A program made the translations under genes and the position numbers. A model generated the notes under the pieces. That model did not search any database, was not told where the DNA came from, and worked only from the letters and a program-made list of their open reading frames with translations. Positions 51,591 to 60,255 of a stretch of 64,000 nt of DNA are shown here, piece after piece (the first letter of the stretch is position 1; every line of letters begins with the position of its first letter). This DNA is from an uncultured Senegalimassilia sp. (GTDB lineage: Bacteria > Actinomycetota > Coriobacteriia > Coriobacteriales > Eggerthellaceae), in assembly GCF_934636665.1 (NCBI RefSeq), contig NZ_CAKUAT010000013.1:1-64000 (forward strand). Reading direction: 5' to 3'.

Positions 51591-51751
51591 GGCGGAATGG
51601 GGCTTCGCAAGAAGAAGCGGGCGCCGGGAGACGAGAATCGCGTAGCATGATATAGGCAGCCGGCTGGCGAAGACCGAACGGAACCGGGCCTGACAGATAG
51701 CGCTACGTCCCCGAAACGTCAGCGAGCGGGCATGCAAAGCGCCCGGAAACG

Positions 51752-51788
51752 AGAGAAAGCCCTCGCGCGGTTGCGCGAGGGCTTTCTT
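51752..51788. terminator. Bidirectional terminator between lysR and ppaC
   Basis: AGAAAGCCCTCGCGC pairs with GCGCGAGGGCTTTCT around a GGTT loop. Confidence 0.8.
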
Positions 51789-51814
51789 GTGCGTTGACGT
51801 TTGCTTACGCGAGA

Positions 51815-52753
51815 CTAGAGCGACAAGATGGGTGCGGCGACCTGCTTCTTGCGGGAGAGCACGCCGGGCATCCAGACGGACTTGCCGGTGCAGTCGATAT
51901 CGAAGGCGCGGTTGACGAAGTCGGTGTCGCCCTCGCAGATGAACTGGCTGCCCTCGGCCAGGATGTCGGTGGCGAAGAACAGCACGAACTGGTAGCCCTT
52001 GTCCGCGACCAGGCCCTTGATGGCCTCGCGGATCTCGACCTCGCGGCCGAGCACGGCCTGCAGGTCGACCGTTTCGTACTGGCCGATGTAGACCTTGTTG
52101 CCGTTGGACAGCTCGAACTCCTTGGCGTCGGCGTTGACCAGCTTGTCGACGGGGAGCTCTGCGGGGTTGGAGCGGCACTTGAAGATGGACATGCCGTACT
52201 CGACCGGGTCAACGCCCACGGCGGCTGCCGTGCGGGCGATGATGTCGCGGTCGAAGTCGGTGGTGGTGGGCGACTTCATGATGACGGTGTCGGTGAGCAT
52301 GGCGCCGAGCAGCAGCGCGGCGATGCCACGCGGCAGCTCCACGCCTTCGATCTCGAACTCGCGCGCCACGATGGCGGCGGTGGAGCCGACGGGCTTGGCG
52401 TTGAAACGCAGCGGCTGCGCGGTGACCAGGCCACCCAGGCGATGATGGTCGACGATCTCGACGATCTCGGCAGAGTCAAGGCCGTCGGCGGACTGCAGAG
52501 CCTCGTTGTGGTCGACGAGGATGACCTGCTGGCCCTCGGAAAGGGACTCGATCAGACGCGGAGCCTCGATGCCGTTCTCGCCCAGGATCCACTCGGTCTC
52601 CGGCGGAAAGCCGCCCAGACGGCACGCCTCGTAGACGGCGTCGGAACCGGCGCGCTTGGCCAGCTCGTTTTTCAGGTACGCATAGCCAACAGCTGCGCTG
52701 ATGGCATCGTTGTCGGGGTTTTTGTGACCGAACACCAGGATGGGTGCCGCCAT
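51815..52753 (-). CDS. ppaC: Manganese-dependent inorganic pyrophosphatase (family II)
   Basis: Family II PPases are DHH-type enzymes that hydrolyse pyrophosphate to pull biosynthetic reactions forward. The 312-residue protein has GHKNPDNDAISAA (residues 9-21), ILVDHNE, the DHH motif EIVDHHRLGG, TDTVIMKSPTTT, and the C-terminal DHHA2 signature SRKKQVAAPI. There are no CBS domains. Length is typical. Confidence 0.96.
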   Translation of the reverse strand: MAAPILVFGHKNPDNDAISAAVGYAYLKNELAKRAGSDAVYEACRLGGFPPETEWILGENGIEAPRLIESLSEGQQVILVDHNEALQSADGLDSAEIVEIVDHHRLGGLVTAQPLRFNAKPVGSTAAIVAREFEIEGVELPRGIAALLLGAMLTDTVIMKSPTTTDFDRDIIARTAAAVGVDPVEYGMSIFKCRSNPAELPVDKLVNADAKEFELSNGNKVYIGQYETVDLQAVLGREVEIREAIKGLVADKGYQFVLFFATDILAEGSQFICEGDTDFVNRAFDIDCTGKSVWMPGVLSRKKQVAAPILSL

Positions 52754-53234
52754 GTGATCGCTCCTTCGCTAGCCGGGTCGCGCCCGGCCCTTCATCGTCC
52801 TACCCTTTTCGGCGAAGCGTTCGCAAAATGACGCGACGCCGACCATTCATTATAACCTCGCTTGCCGAACATGTTCAAAACCCTAGGGAACTGCCACGAA
52901 CCGGGCGCAAACGGCCGGCGAAAGCAGCATTCGAACGTAGCATGCGCCGCCCCTATATCGCGCCGATACAGCATCGAACAAGACAACCCCCGCCGTCATG
53001 CAGCGCAAACGAAGGTCGGGAAACAGTGCCTGACGCGGAAAACCATGCCGAACGGCCGAGCGGAGCCGGGAACGACGGCTGCCATCATGCAGCCCTGATG
53101 CCCGCAGGCACGGTTTCCTCTACATGCTGGAACCGTTAACCGTGCGTAAACCGCTACGCGCGCCGGCGGCAAGCCGGTATAGTGTACGGAAACGGAAACG
53201 ACCGCATGAGGCGGCGATGCGCGAAGGAGCGAAC
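52754..53234. other. Intergenic region between divergent ppaC and sdaA
   Basis: No gene seen. ppaC has a likely promoter: -10 TATAAT (52849-52854, minus strand) with TGAACA at 17 bp, the latter part of a GAACATGTTC palindrome (52866-52875). For sdaA a TATAGT at 53178-53183 may be the -10. Confidence 0.5.
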
Positions 53235-54860
53235 ATGGAGACGATTGGGTTGACCGATATCATCGGGCCGGTGATGGTGGGGCCGTCGAGCAGCCACACC
53301 GCCGGCGCGCTGCGCATCGCGTACATGGCGCGCAAGCTGGCCGGCGCGTTGCCGGCGCACGTGGAGTTCCGCCTGCTCGGCAGCTTCGCGCATACGCTGA
53401 CCGGCCACGGCACGGACAAGGCGCTCGTCGCCGGCATGCTCGGCTTCGCACCCGATGACCTACGCATCCGCAACTCGTTCGCGCACGCGCGCGAGGCGGG
53501 ACTCGACTTCACCTTCACTCCCCTGCCGGACTGCGACGATTACGAGCATCCCAACACCATCGACATCGTCATCGAAACCGCCGAGGGCGGGCGCATGGAG
53601 GTGCGCGGCGAGAGCGTGGGCGGCGGCGCTGCCGTCATCCGCAAGATCGACGGGGTGGACGTCTACATCACCGGCGAGAACCACTCGATCGTGGTGCAGC
53701 AGCGCGACCTGCCGGGCGTGCTCGCGCATATCGCCACCAGCCTTTCGGCGCACGGCGTCAACATCGCCACGGCCCGCATGTACCGCGAGCAGCGCGGCGA
53801 CACGGCATGGACCGTGCTTGAGACCGACCAGCGCATCAACGACGATGCGCAGGCAACCATTTTGGAAAATCCCCTGATCCGCGGCGTACGAGTCATCCCC
53901 GCCGCCTCGCTCGGCCAGGCCCAGGCAACCGTCGGGGAAGCCGAGCAGGCAGCGGCGCTCGAACGCCTGCGCACGCTTGATTTTACGAACGGGACGCAGC
54001 TGCTCGCGCTTTGCGCCGCGCAAAAAGCCGGCATCTCCGAGGTGTTCCTACGCCGCGAAGCCGCCGTGCAGCAAGCCGGCGGGCATGCCGACGGCACGAG
54101 CGCATACCTTGCCTACGCGCTGCGCGTCATGAAAGACGCCGCGTTCCTGCCGCTCGACGCGCCGGCCGCATCCATGGGCGGGCTTTTGGGCGGCGAGGCG
54201 CAGCGCATCGCGAAGGTGCGCGACTCGGGCGCCGACGTGCTCGGCGAGCCCATCGCCAGCGCCTGCGCCTATGCCATGGCCGTGCTTGAGACCAACGCCT
54301 CCATGGGCCGCATCGTGGCAGCCCCCACTGCCGGATCGGCCGGCGTCATCCCCGGCGTGCTGCTATCCCTGCAGAAGGCGAAGGGGTATTCCGACGAGCA
54401 GCTTCAGCGTGCACTGGCTTGCGCCGCCGCCGTGGGCTACCTGATCACCCGCAACGCCACGGTCTCCGGCGCCGAAGGCGGTTGTCAAGCCGAGATCGGG
54501 TCGGCGGCCGCAATGGCCGCGGCGGCATGCGTGGAGCTTGAGGGCGGCACGCCCGAGCAGTGCTTGAACGCCGCTGGCAACGCGCTCACCAACATGATGG
54601 GCCTGGTGTGCGACCCTGTTGCGGGCCTGGTGGAGGTGCCCTGCCAGAAACGCAACGCCGCCGGCGCGGCAACGGCGCTGGTGAGCGCTCAAACTTCGCT
54701 TGCGGGCATCGGCAATTTGGTGGGCTTCGACCAAACGGTGGAGGCCATGTACAAGGTCGGCCGCAGCCTTCCCTTCGAGCTACGCGAATCGGCCCTGGGC
54801 GGCCTAGCGGCAACCCCCGACGCCTGCGCCTGGTGCGAATCGCACATGTGCGGGAAGTAA
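53235..54860 (+). CDS. sdaA: L-serine dehydratase, iron-sulfur type, fused beta-ACT-alpha
   Basis: The enzyme deaminates L-serine to pyruvate with an oxygen-labile [4Fe-4S] cluster. The 541-residue single chain has the beta domain (IIGPVMVGPSSSHTAGALRIAYMA, 10-33), an ACT-like domain (about 150-225, DLPGVLAHIATSLSAHGVNIATARMY), and the alpha catalytic domain from about 255 (MGRIVAAPTAGSAGVIPGVL). Candidate cluster cysteines are in GAEGGCQAEIG, MMGLVCDPV and EVPCQKRN. In many Gram-positives the two halves are separate genes (sdaAA/sdaAB), so this is the fused form. The start follows GAAGGAG. Confidence 0.94.
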   Translation: METIGLTDIIGPVMVGPSSSHTAGALRIAYMARKLAGALPAHVEFRLLGSFAHTLTGHGTDKALVAGMLGFAPDDLRIRNSFAHAREAGLDFTFTPLPDCDDYEHPNTIDIVIETAEGGRMEVRGESVGGGAAVIRKIDGVDVYITGENHSIVVQQRDLPGVLAHIATSLSAHGVNIATARMYREQRGDTAWTVLETDQRINDDAQATILENPLIRGVRVIPAASLGQAQATVGEAEQAAALERLRTLDFTNGTQLLALCAAQKAGISEVFLRREAAVQQAGGHADGTSAYLAYALRVMKDAAFLPLDAPAASMGGLLGGEAQRIAKVRDSGADVLGEPIASACAYAMAVLETNASMGRIVAAPTAGSAGVIPGVLLSLQKAKGYSDEQLQRALACAAAVGYLITRNATVSGAEGGCQAEIGSAAAMAAAACVELEGGTPEQCLNAAGNALTNMMGLVCDPVAGLVEVPCQKRNAAGAATALVSAQTSLAGIGNLVGFDQTVEAMYKVGRSLPFELRESALGGLAATPDACAWCESHMCGK

Positions 54861-54888
54861 GGGGCTGCGACACCGGCTTTCCGCGGCG

Positions 54889-55010
54889 AAGCGTGAACAC
54901 ACCTCCATCCCCTGTTCATGCGCCGGCGCAGCGACCCACGTCAACGCCACCGGCCGCTTGCCCGGCCGCCCCGCGGGGCCCAAGCGTGAACACACCCCCG
55001 TCCCCCGTTC
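54889..55010 (+). repeat. 29-bp direct repeat pair downstream of sdaA
   Basis: Near-identical copies at 54889-54917 and 54982-55010 share AAGCGTGAACACACC then CC.TCCCC.GTTCA, differing at three positions. Between them is GC-rich sequence without a gene. Confidence 0.6.
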
Positions 55011-55025
55011 AACCCTGCTTAATGA

Positions 55026-55068
55026 ACGAAGCGCCCCGCAAACCACCGAGGTTTGCGGGGCGCTTCCA
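55026..55068. terminator. Bidirectional terminator between sdaA and pcrA
   Basis: GAAGCGCCCCGCAAACC pairs with GGTTTGCGGGGCGCTTC (17 bp perfect). Confidence 0.85.
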
Positions 55069-55111
55069 TATGCAGGCTGCACCAAGCGACCCGATCGTAG
55101 CCGCTTGCGCC

Positions 55112-57658
55112 CTACCCGATCTTGACGATGGGTGCGTAGTCTTTCAGCAGCTTCTTCGTTTGACCGGACTTGGAGAAGCGGACGTAGAGCGTGTCGCCGT
55201 CCACCTTCGTCACCTTGCCGCGGCCGAACGTCTTGTGGTCGACGGTGTCGCCGGCGGCGAAGGTCATCTTGGCTGCCGCCTTCTTCTCCGCCCCGGGGCG
55301 CACGTAGGCGCCCGATACCGAACGACCTGCCCCGATGCGATTCGTTCGCACCTCGCGGCGCTCGCGCTCGGACCTTCCGCCGGGGGCGCTGGCGCTTGAG
55401 CGGCCGAACACGCGGCCGCCACCGGCCTCCACGCCGCTGCCGGAAATGCCCTTGCGGCTGCCGCGCTTCTCCCAACCGGTGCCGGAGAAGCCCTGGCTGC
55501 CCACGCCCATGGTCTGGCGAAGCTCGCCGGGGATCTCATGGATGAAGCGCGACACCGGGTTAGCCTGCGTCTGGCCGAAAATCTGGCGCGTGTAGGCGCA
55601 GGTGAGGAACAGCACCTTGCGGGCGCGCGTGATGGCGACGTAGGCCAGGCGGCGCTCCTCCTCGATGCCGGCGGCGTCGCCGACGCTGTTCATGTGCGGG
55701 AACAGCGTCTCCTCCATGCCCGCCACGAACACGCAATCGAATTCCAGGCCCTTCGAGGCATGCACCGTCATCATGGTGACCGCCTGACCATCCTCGTCCA
55801 TGGTGTCGAGGTCGGTGCGCAGGCGCACCCACTCCAGGAAGTCAGCCAGCGAATCGCCGCGCAGCACGCGCACAGGCTCTTCAGATCCTTGCAAACTCGC
55901 CGCAGGTAGCGCAGAGTCAGCGAGGGTTTCCCCAGTGCCCGAGCCGTGGTCGATGGCGAAGGCGCCGCGTACTTCGGTACGCAAGCCTTCGTCAGCGGCC
56001 GCGGATTGGGTACTGGGGGAAGCCGCAGCGTCGAGTACGCCGCCGTTCGGCAGAACGGCGGAAGGCCGAGGTGCCGCGTAATCGGCGTCCTCCTCTTCGT
56101 GGGTGTCCACGAACTCGTCGACTACGGACAGGAACTCCTGGATGTTCTCCACGCGCCCGCGCGCCTCGTCGGTGTTCTCGGCCTGCAAGGCGCTGATCAG
56201 GCCGGACTTGTCGATGACGGCCTCGATACACTTGCGCAGATCGCCCGAGTAGGACTGCGCGTCCTTGATGATCTGCACGAACTCCCCCACGCTGCGGCGC
56301 GTGGCGGCACGCAGCTCGGGGTCGGCGATGGCGATCTCGGCGCCCTCCATGAACGTCATGTCCATCTCGCGCGCGAACTGCTCGATGCGCTCCACCGTGG
56401 ACTTGCCGATGCCGCGGCGCGGCGTGTTGATGACGCGCTTGGCGGCGATGTCGTCAGCGGGGTTGACCACCAACGTGAGGTAGGCCATGACGTCGCGGAT
56501 CTCGGCGCGGTCGAAGAATCGCGTGCCGCCGACGATGCGGTACGGCACGCCGGCGCGCAGCAGCATATCTTCAAGCATGCGCGACTGGGCGTTGGTGCGG
56601 TAGAACACCGCCACCTGGTTGTAGGACAGCCCCTTCTGGCGCTGCTTCTCGATCTCGCCGGCGATCCAGCGGCCCTCGTCGCGCTCGTCGGAGGCCATGT
56701 ACACGTGGATCTTCTCGCCGTCTTCCTGGTCGGTGAACAGCTTCTTCACCTTGCGATGCTGGTTGTTCGCGATAACAGCGTTGGCCGCGGCCAGAACGTT
56801 GCCCACGCTGCGGTAGTTCTGCTCCAGCTTCACCGTGGTGCACTGCGGATAGTCCTTCTCGAACTCCAGGATGTTGCGGATGTCGGCGCCACGCCAGCTA
56901 TAAATGGACTGGTCGTCGTCGCCCACCACCATGATGTTGCCGTGCTGCTCGGCCAGAAGGCGCGTGATCTCGTACTGTGCGTGGTTGGTGTCCTGGTACT
57001 CGTCCACCATGATGTAGCGGAAGCGCAGCTGGTAAGCCTCGAGCACGTCGGGGTGGTTCTTCAGCAGCAGGTACGCGTACAGCAACAGGTCGTCGAAGTC
57101 GAAGGCGTTGGCCTGCTTCAAGCGCTCCTGCAGCTTCTCGTAGACGCGCGCGGCCACCTTGCCCACCGGGTCGTTGGCCTCCTTCGCGAAGTTGCCGGGC
57201 ACCTTCAGCTCGTTTTTCGCCGTGGAAATGCGGTTCATCAGGGCGTTTATGGGGAAGCGCTTCGGGTCGATGTCCAGCTCGGCCATGATTTCCTTGTACA
57301 GGCGCTTCTGGTCGTCGGTGTCGTAGATGGTGAAGCTCTTCGAGAATCCCAGGCGCTCGGCGTCGGCGCGCAGCATGCGCACACACATGCTGTGGAAGGT
57401 GGACACCCACATGCCGCGGCTGCGCGGGCCGACCAGGCCCTGCAGGCGCTCGCGCATCTCGGCGGCCGCCTTGTTGGTGAACGTGATGGCCAAGATCTCC
57501 CACGGGGCCACGTTCAAATCCTCCAGGATGTGCGCGATGCGGTACGTGAGCACGCGCGTTTTGCCTGATCCAGCACCAGCCAAGACCAAAAGCGGGCCTT
57601 CGGTGCATTCGACGGCCTGACGCTGGGGGCCGTTGAGCGTGGTGATGTCGACGGGCAT
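55112..57658 (-). CDS. pcrA: ATP-dependent DNA helicase PcrA/UvrD
   Basis: PcrA is an SF1A 3'-5' helicase for repair and rolling-circle replication. The 848-residue protein has Walker A LAGAGSGKTRVL (about 26-37), motif II VDEYQDTN, motif III VGDDDQSIYSWRGAD, motif V TVHASKGLEFDCVF, motif VI EEERRLAYVAITRARK, and a C-terminal Tudor-like domain (GDTVDHKTFGRGKVTKVDGDTLYVRF). Between about 523 and 604 there is an Ala/Ser/Gly-rich insertion (starting EEEDADYAAPRPSAV) just before the FLEWV segment of domain 2B, absent from Bacillus PcrA. Start after AGGAAG. Confidence 0.95.
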   Translation of the reverse strand: MPVDITTLNGPQRQAVECTEGPLLVLAGAGSGKTRVLTYRIAHILEDLNVAPWEILAITFTNKAAAEMRERLQGLVGPRSRGMWVSTFHSMCVRMLRADAERLGFSKSFTIYDTDDQKRLYKEIMAELDIDPKRFPINALMNRISTAKNELKVPGNFAKEANDPVGKVAARVYEKLQERLKQANAFDFDDLLLYAYLLLKNHPDVLEAYQLRFRYIMVDEYQDTNHAQYEITRLLAEQHGNIMVVGDDDQSIYSWRGADIRNILEFEKDYPQCTTVKLEQNYRSVGNVLAAANAVIANNQHRKVKKLFTDQEDGEKIHVYMASDERDEGRWIAGEIEKQRQKGLSYNQVAVFYRTNAQSRMLEDMLLRAGVPYRIVGGTRFFDRAEIRDVMAYLTLVVNPADDIAAKRVINTPRRGIGKSTVERIEQFAREMDMTFMEGAEIAIADPELRAATRRSVGEFVQIIKDAQSYSGDLRKCIEAVIDKSGLISALQAENTDEARGRVENIQEFLSVVDEFVDTHEEEDADYAAPRPSAVLPNGGVLDAAASPSTQSAAADEGLRTEVRGAFAIDHGSGTGETLADSALPAASLQGSEEPVRVLRGDSLADFLEWVRLRTDLDTMDEDGQAVTMMTVHASKGLEFDCVFVAGMEETLFPHMNSVGDAAGIEEERRLAYVAITRARKVLFLTCAYTRQIFGQTQANPVSRFIHEIPGELRQTMGVGSQGFSGTGWEKRGSRKGISGSGVEAGGGRVFGRSSASAPGGRSERERREVRTNRIGAGRSVSGAYVRPGAEKKAAAKMTFAAGDTVDHKTFGRGKVTKVDGDTLYVRFSKSGQTKKLLKDYAPIVKIG

Positions 57659-57921
57659 AGGGCTTCCTAACATGATGTTCACGTGCGGTTGCAAGTTCAA
57701 AGCGCCCAAAGGCGCGACTGATGATTGTACCGCTTCCGAGCGGCGCGCGCCCTATTCGCGCCAAGCATGCACAGCATGGCCAGAGGATGTTCGATTCCAC
57801 GCACGAAAAGCCCACCGACGGCACGGCTCGGCGAAGCGGGGTGGATAGTTGCCAGGCGGCCGTCGGGCTTCTCCTTCTGCTAGGCCGGCCCCCGTCCGCA
57901 AAAGGCGCCTTTCCGCGCACG
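57659..57921. other. Intergenic region upstream of pcrA
   Basis: No gene. A minus-strand TACAAT (57724-57729) may be the pcrA -10; no good -35 was seen. Confidence 0.4.
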
Positions 57922-57954
57922 AAAAAAGGCGGACCGGTTTCCCGATCCGCCTTC
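57922..57954 (-). terminator. Terminator of the chorismate mutase-DAHP synthase operon
   Basis: Minus strand AAGGCGGATCGG/CCGGTCCGCCTT followed by TTTTCG. Confidence 0.88.
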
Positions 57955-57982
57955 GTTACGTTGCGCAAAACGCCTTCGCGCG

Positions 57983-58786
57983 CTAGACGATCTTCTTCCC
58001 GAACACCGCGGCGATCTCGCGCAGCTCTTCGACCAGGACGCGGAACTGCGCCGGGGTCAGCTGCTGCGGGCCGTCGGAAAGCGCCGCCGGCGGGTTGGGA
58101 TGCACCTCGATCATGATGGAGTCGGCGCCCACGGCGACCGCGGCGCGCGCCAGGCTGGGCACCAGGTCGCGCACGCCTGCCGGATGGGACACGTCCACGC
58201 AGATGGGCAGCAGGCTTTGCTTGTGGATGACGGGCACGGCCGAGATGTCGAGCGTGAAACGCGTAGCCGTCTCGAACGTGCGCAGGCCGCGCTCGCACAG
58301 CACCACGTTGTCGTTGCCCTCCATGGTGATGTAGTCGGTTGCCGCCAGCCACTCGGCGATGGTGCCCGCGAAGCCGCGCTTGAACAGCACCATCTTGTGG
58401 GAGTCCTTCGTGACCTTGCCGATGTTCTTCAACAAGCTGAAGTTCTGGAAGTTGCGGGCGCCCACCTGCAGGCCGTCCACATAGGAATGGACCAGCTCGC
58501 AGTGCTCGGAGTCCATGACCTCCGTAAGGGTTTTCAGGCCGTACTTCTCGCCGCCGGCCTTCATGATCTTAAGCGCTTCCTCGCCAAGGCCCTGGAAGCT
58601 GTGCGGGTTGGTGCGCGGCTTGTACGCGCCGCCGCGGATCCAGGTCAGGCCCAGGTCGCTGATGCACTCGGCAACTTCGAAGAACTGCTCTTCGCTCTCA
58701 ACCGAGCAGGGCCCGGCGTAGATGGTTATCTCGTCGGTACGGGTGCCGTAATCCGGCAGTTTCGCTTCGATTCTCTGCTCGCTCAT
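57983..58786 (-). CDS. aroF: 3-deoxy-7-phosphoheptulonate (DAHP) synthase, type I-beta
   Basis: The enzyme condenses PEP and erythrose-4-phosphate, the first step of aromatic amino acid synthesis. The 267-residue TIM barrel is of the KDO8P-like I-beta type: AGPCSVESEEQF, IRGGAYKPRTNPHSFQG, LQVGARNFQNF, VLFKRGF, VDVSHPAG and IMIEVHPNP. There is no N-terminal ferredoxin-like or ACT regulatory domain. It overlaps the chorismate mutase gene by ATGA, suggesting the partner may regulate it, as in chorismate mutase-DAHP synthase pairs of other bacteria (inference). Confidence 0.95.
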   Translation of the reverse strand: MSEQRIEAKLPDYGTRTDEITIYAGPCSVESEEQFFEVAECISDLGLTWIRGGAYKPRTNPHSFQGLGEEALKIMKAGGEKYGLKTLTEVMDSEHCELVHSYVDGLQVGARNFQNFSLLKNIGKVTKDSHKMVLFKRGFAGTIAEWLAATDYITMEGNDNVVLCERGLRTFETATRFTLDISAVPVIHKQSLLPICVDVSHPAGVRDLVPSLARAAVAVGADSIMIEVHPNPPAALSDGPQQLTPAQFRVLVEELREIAAVFGKKIV

Positions 58787-59064
58787 GCTGACGGGGTCTC
58801 CTTCATGACTTTCAGGATAGTACCGTAGATCTCGCGGAGGTTATCGTTATAAAGCGGGCCCTCGTTATAGCTGTCCACCTTCTCGAAGATCTCCTCTTCG
58901 CGTTTGGGGTCGTACAGACCCAGGTGCGCACCGGGCTTCAGGCCGCGGATGACCAGCGAATGACCGGCGCGCTTGTTGAGCAGCGCGACGATCTGGCGGT
59001 CAAGCTCGTCGATCTTTGCACGATGTTCCTGGATCTGCTCGAACGAGCTGTTCTGATCAGACAT
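58783..59064 (-). CDS. aroQ: Chorismate mutase, AroQ type
   Basis: Chorismate mutase makes prephenate from chorismate for Phe and Tyr. The 93-residue all-helical protein shows the AroQ pattern: EHRAKIDELDRQIVALLNKRAGHSLVIRGLK (about 12-42) with the catalytic Arg, DPKREEEIFEKV, and a last helix. It is freestanding but overlaps aroF by 4 nt. ATG 59064 is chosen after AGGAAGG; a longer in-frame form upstream lacks conservation. Confidence 0.93.
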   Translation of the reverse strand: MSDQNSSFEQIQEHRAKIDELDRQIVALLNKRAGHSLVIRGLKPGAHLGLYDPKREEEIFEKVDSYNEGPLYNDNLREIYGTILKVMKETPSA

Positions 59065-59244
59065 CGGCGTTCCTTCCTGTTCTTGAGCGGTAACGAGCAT
59101 GGCCGCGCGACGCGTCGAGTGCCAGACGCGCGCCGTGCCGGACGAAAGCGGCCCTCGTGTGCGCATCATGATAGCAAAACAACCGGCTGATTCAGGGAAA
59201 TCTGAGGAATAAAGTAGGTAAATGGGGCCAGCGCCCCGCCCCGG

Positions 59245-60183
59245 CTATAAGACAGCGGAGAACGTGGCCAGCAACGGGATGGTGACCAGCGCCAAGACGG
59301 TGGTGATGAAGGTGCCCTGCGCCATGGTCTTGGCGTCGCCGCCGTACTGATAGCAGAACATGGTGCCGTTGGTGGCAACGGGCATGGCCGCCAGCACCAC
59401 GACCACCCCCAGCAGCGCGCCGCCGGCAAGGGGGCGCATGACGGCGAAGATGAGCAGCGGGATGGCCACCATGCGCACCAGGCATGCGATCCACAAGCGA
59501 GGGGTGCCCAGAAGCTTGGCGGCGGGAAGGTTCGCCAGCGACGAGCCCACGATGAGCAGCGTGGCGGGCGTGGTGAAGCTGCCGGTGGTGGAAAGCGCGG
59601 GGCCGACCACGGGCACGGCATGCACGCCGCAAAACGCCAGCGCCATGGTGATGAGCGTGGCGATGTTGCAGGGCGTGACGAAATCACGCCAGCTCATGCG
59701 CACCTTGACGCCGTATTCGTTGTCCGAAGCGATGAGCCATGCGCCGAAGGTGAACGACAGCAGGTTGAACACGATGTTGTACACAACCGCGTATACGACC
59801 GTCTGCGGCCCGAAGATGGCGGACAGCACGGGATAGCCGATGAAGCCCGTGTTTCCGAAGATGAGCATGAAGCGGTACACGCCGCGGCAGCCGTCGGGGA
59901 TGCGCAGCGCGTAGGTGACGATATAGGCGATGGGGATGAACAGCGCATAGCTGAGCACGGAAAGCCCGATGATCTGCCCCATGAGCACAGGGTCGGGCAA
60001 GCTGTCAACGTTGAGCACCGACGCCAAGATCAGCGCCGGCAACGTGGCGCTCAAGACAAGCCCCGAGAGCTTCTTGTCGAAATCGGCGTCCATAACGCCC
60101 ATTTTCTTGCAGATATAGCCAACACCTATGGCAGCGAACAGGGCCACCATCTGCGTGAAGATGCTACTGAACTGGCTAAGCAC
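59245..60183 (-). CDS. AEC family transporter (auxin efflux carrier superfamily)
   Basis: The 312-residue membrane protein has about ten hydrophobic segments in two halves, with the AEC features LVLSATLPALILASVLN near the N terminus, FGNTGFIGYPVLSAIFG in the middle, and AAMPVATNGTMFCYQYGGD in the second half. Bacterial members export or import small acids such as malate; substrate cannot be predicted. A GTG start at 60183 (GGGAAGGGAAG upstream) is preferred. It lies alone between aroQ and uppP. Confidence 0.9.
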   Translation of the reverse strand: MLSQFSSIFTQMVALFAAIGVGYICKKMGVMDADFDKKLSGLVLSATLPALILASVLNVDSLPDPVLMGQIIGLSVLSYALFIPIAYIVTYALRIPDGCRGVYRFMLIFGNTGFIGYPVLSAIFGPQTVVYAVVYNIVFNLLSFTFGAWLIASDNEYGVKVRMSWRDFVTPCNIATLITMALAFCGVHAVPVVGPALSTTGSFTTPATLLIVGSSLANLPAAKLLGTPRLWIACLVRMVAIPLLIFAVMRPLAGGALLGVVVVLAAMPVATNGTMFCYQYGGDAKTMAQGTFITTVLALVTIPLLATFSAVL

Positions 60184-60255
60184 TGCTTCCCTTCCCTTTC
60201 CCCGTGCATTGCGTGAACTCACGGAGCAGGACAGGAAAGCGCCAGGCGCAGGCCT

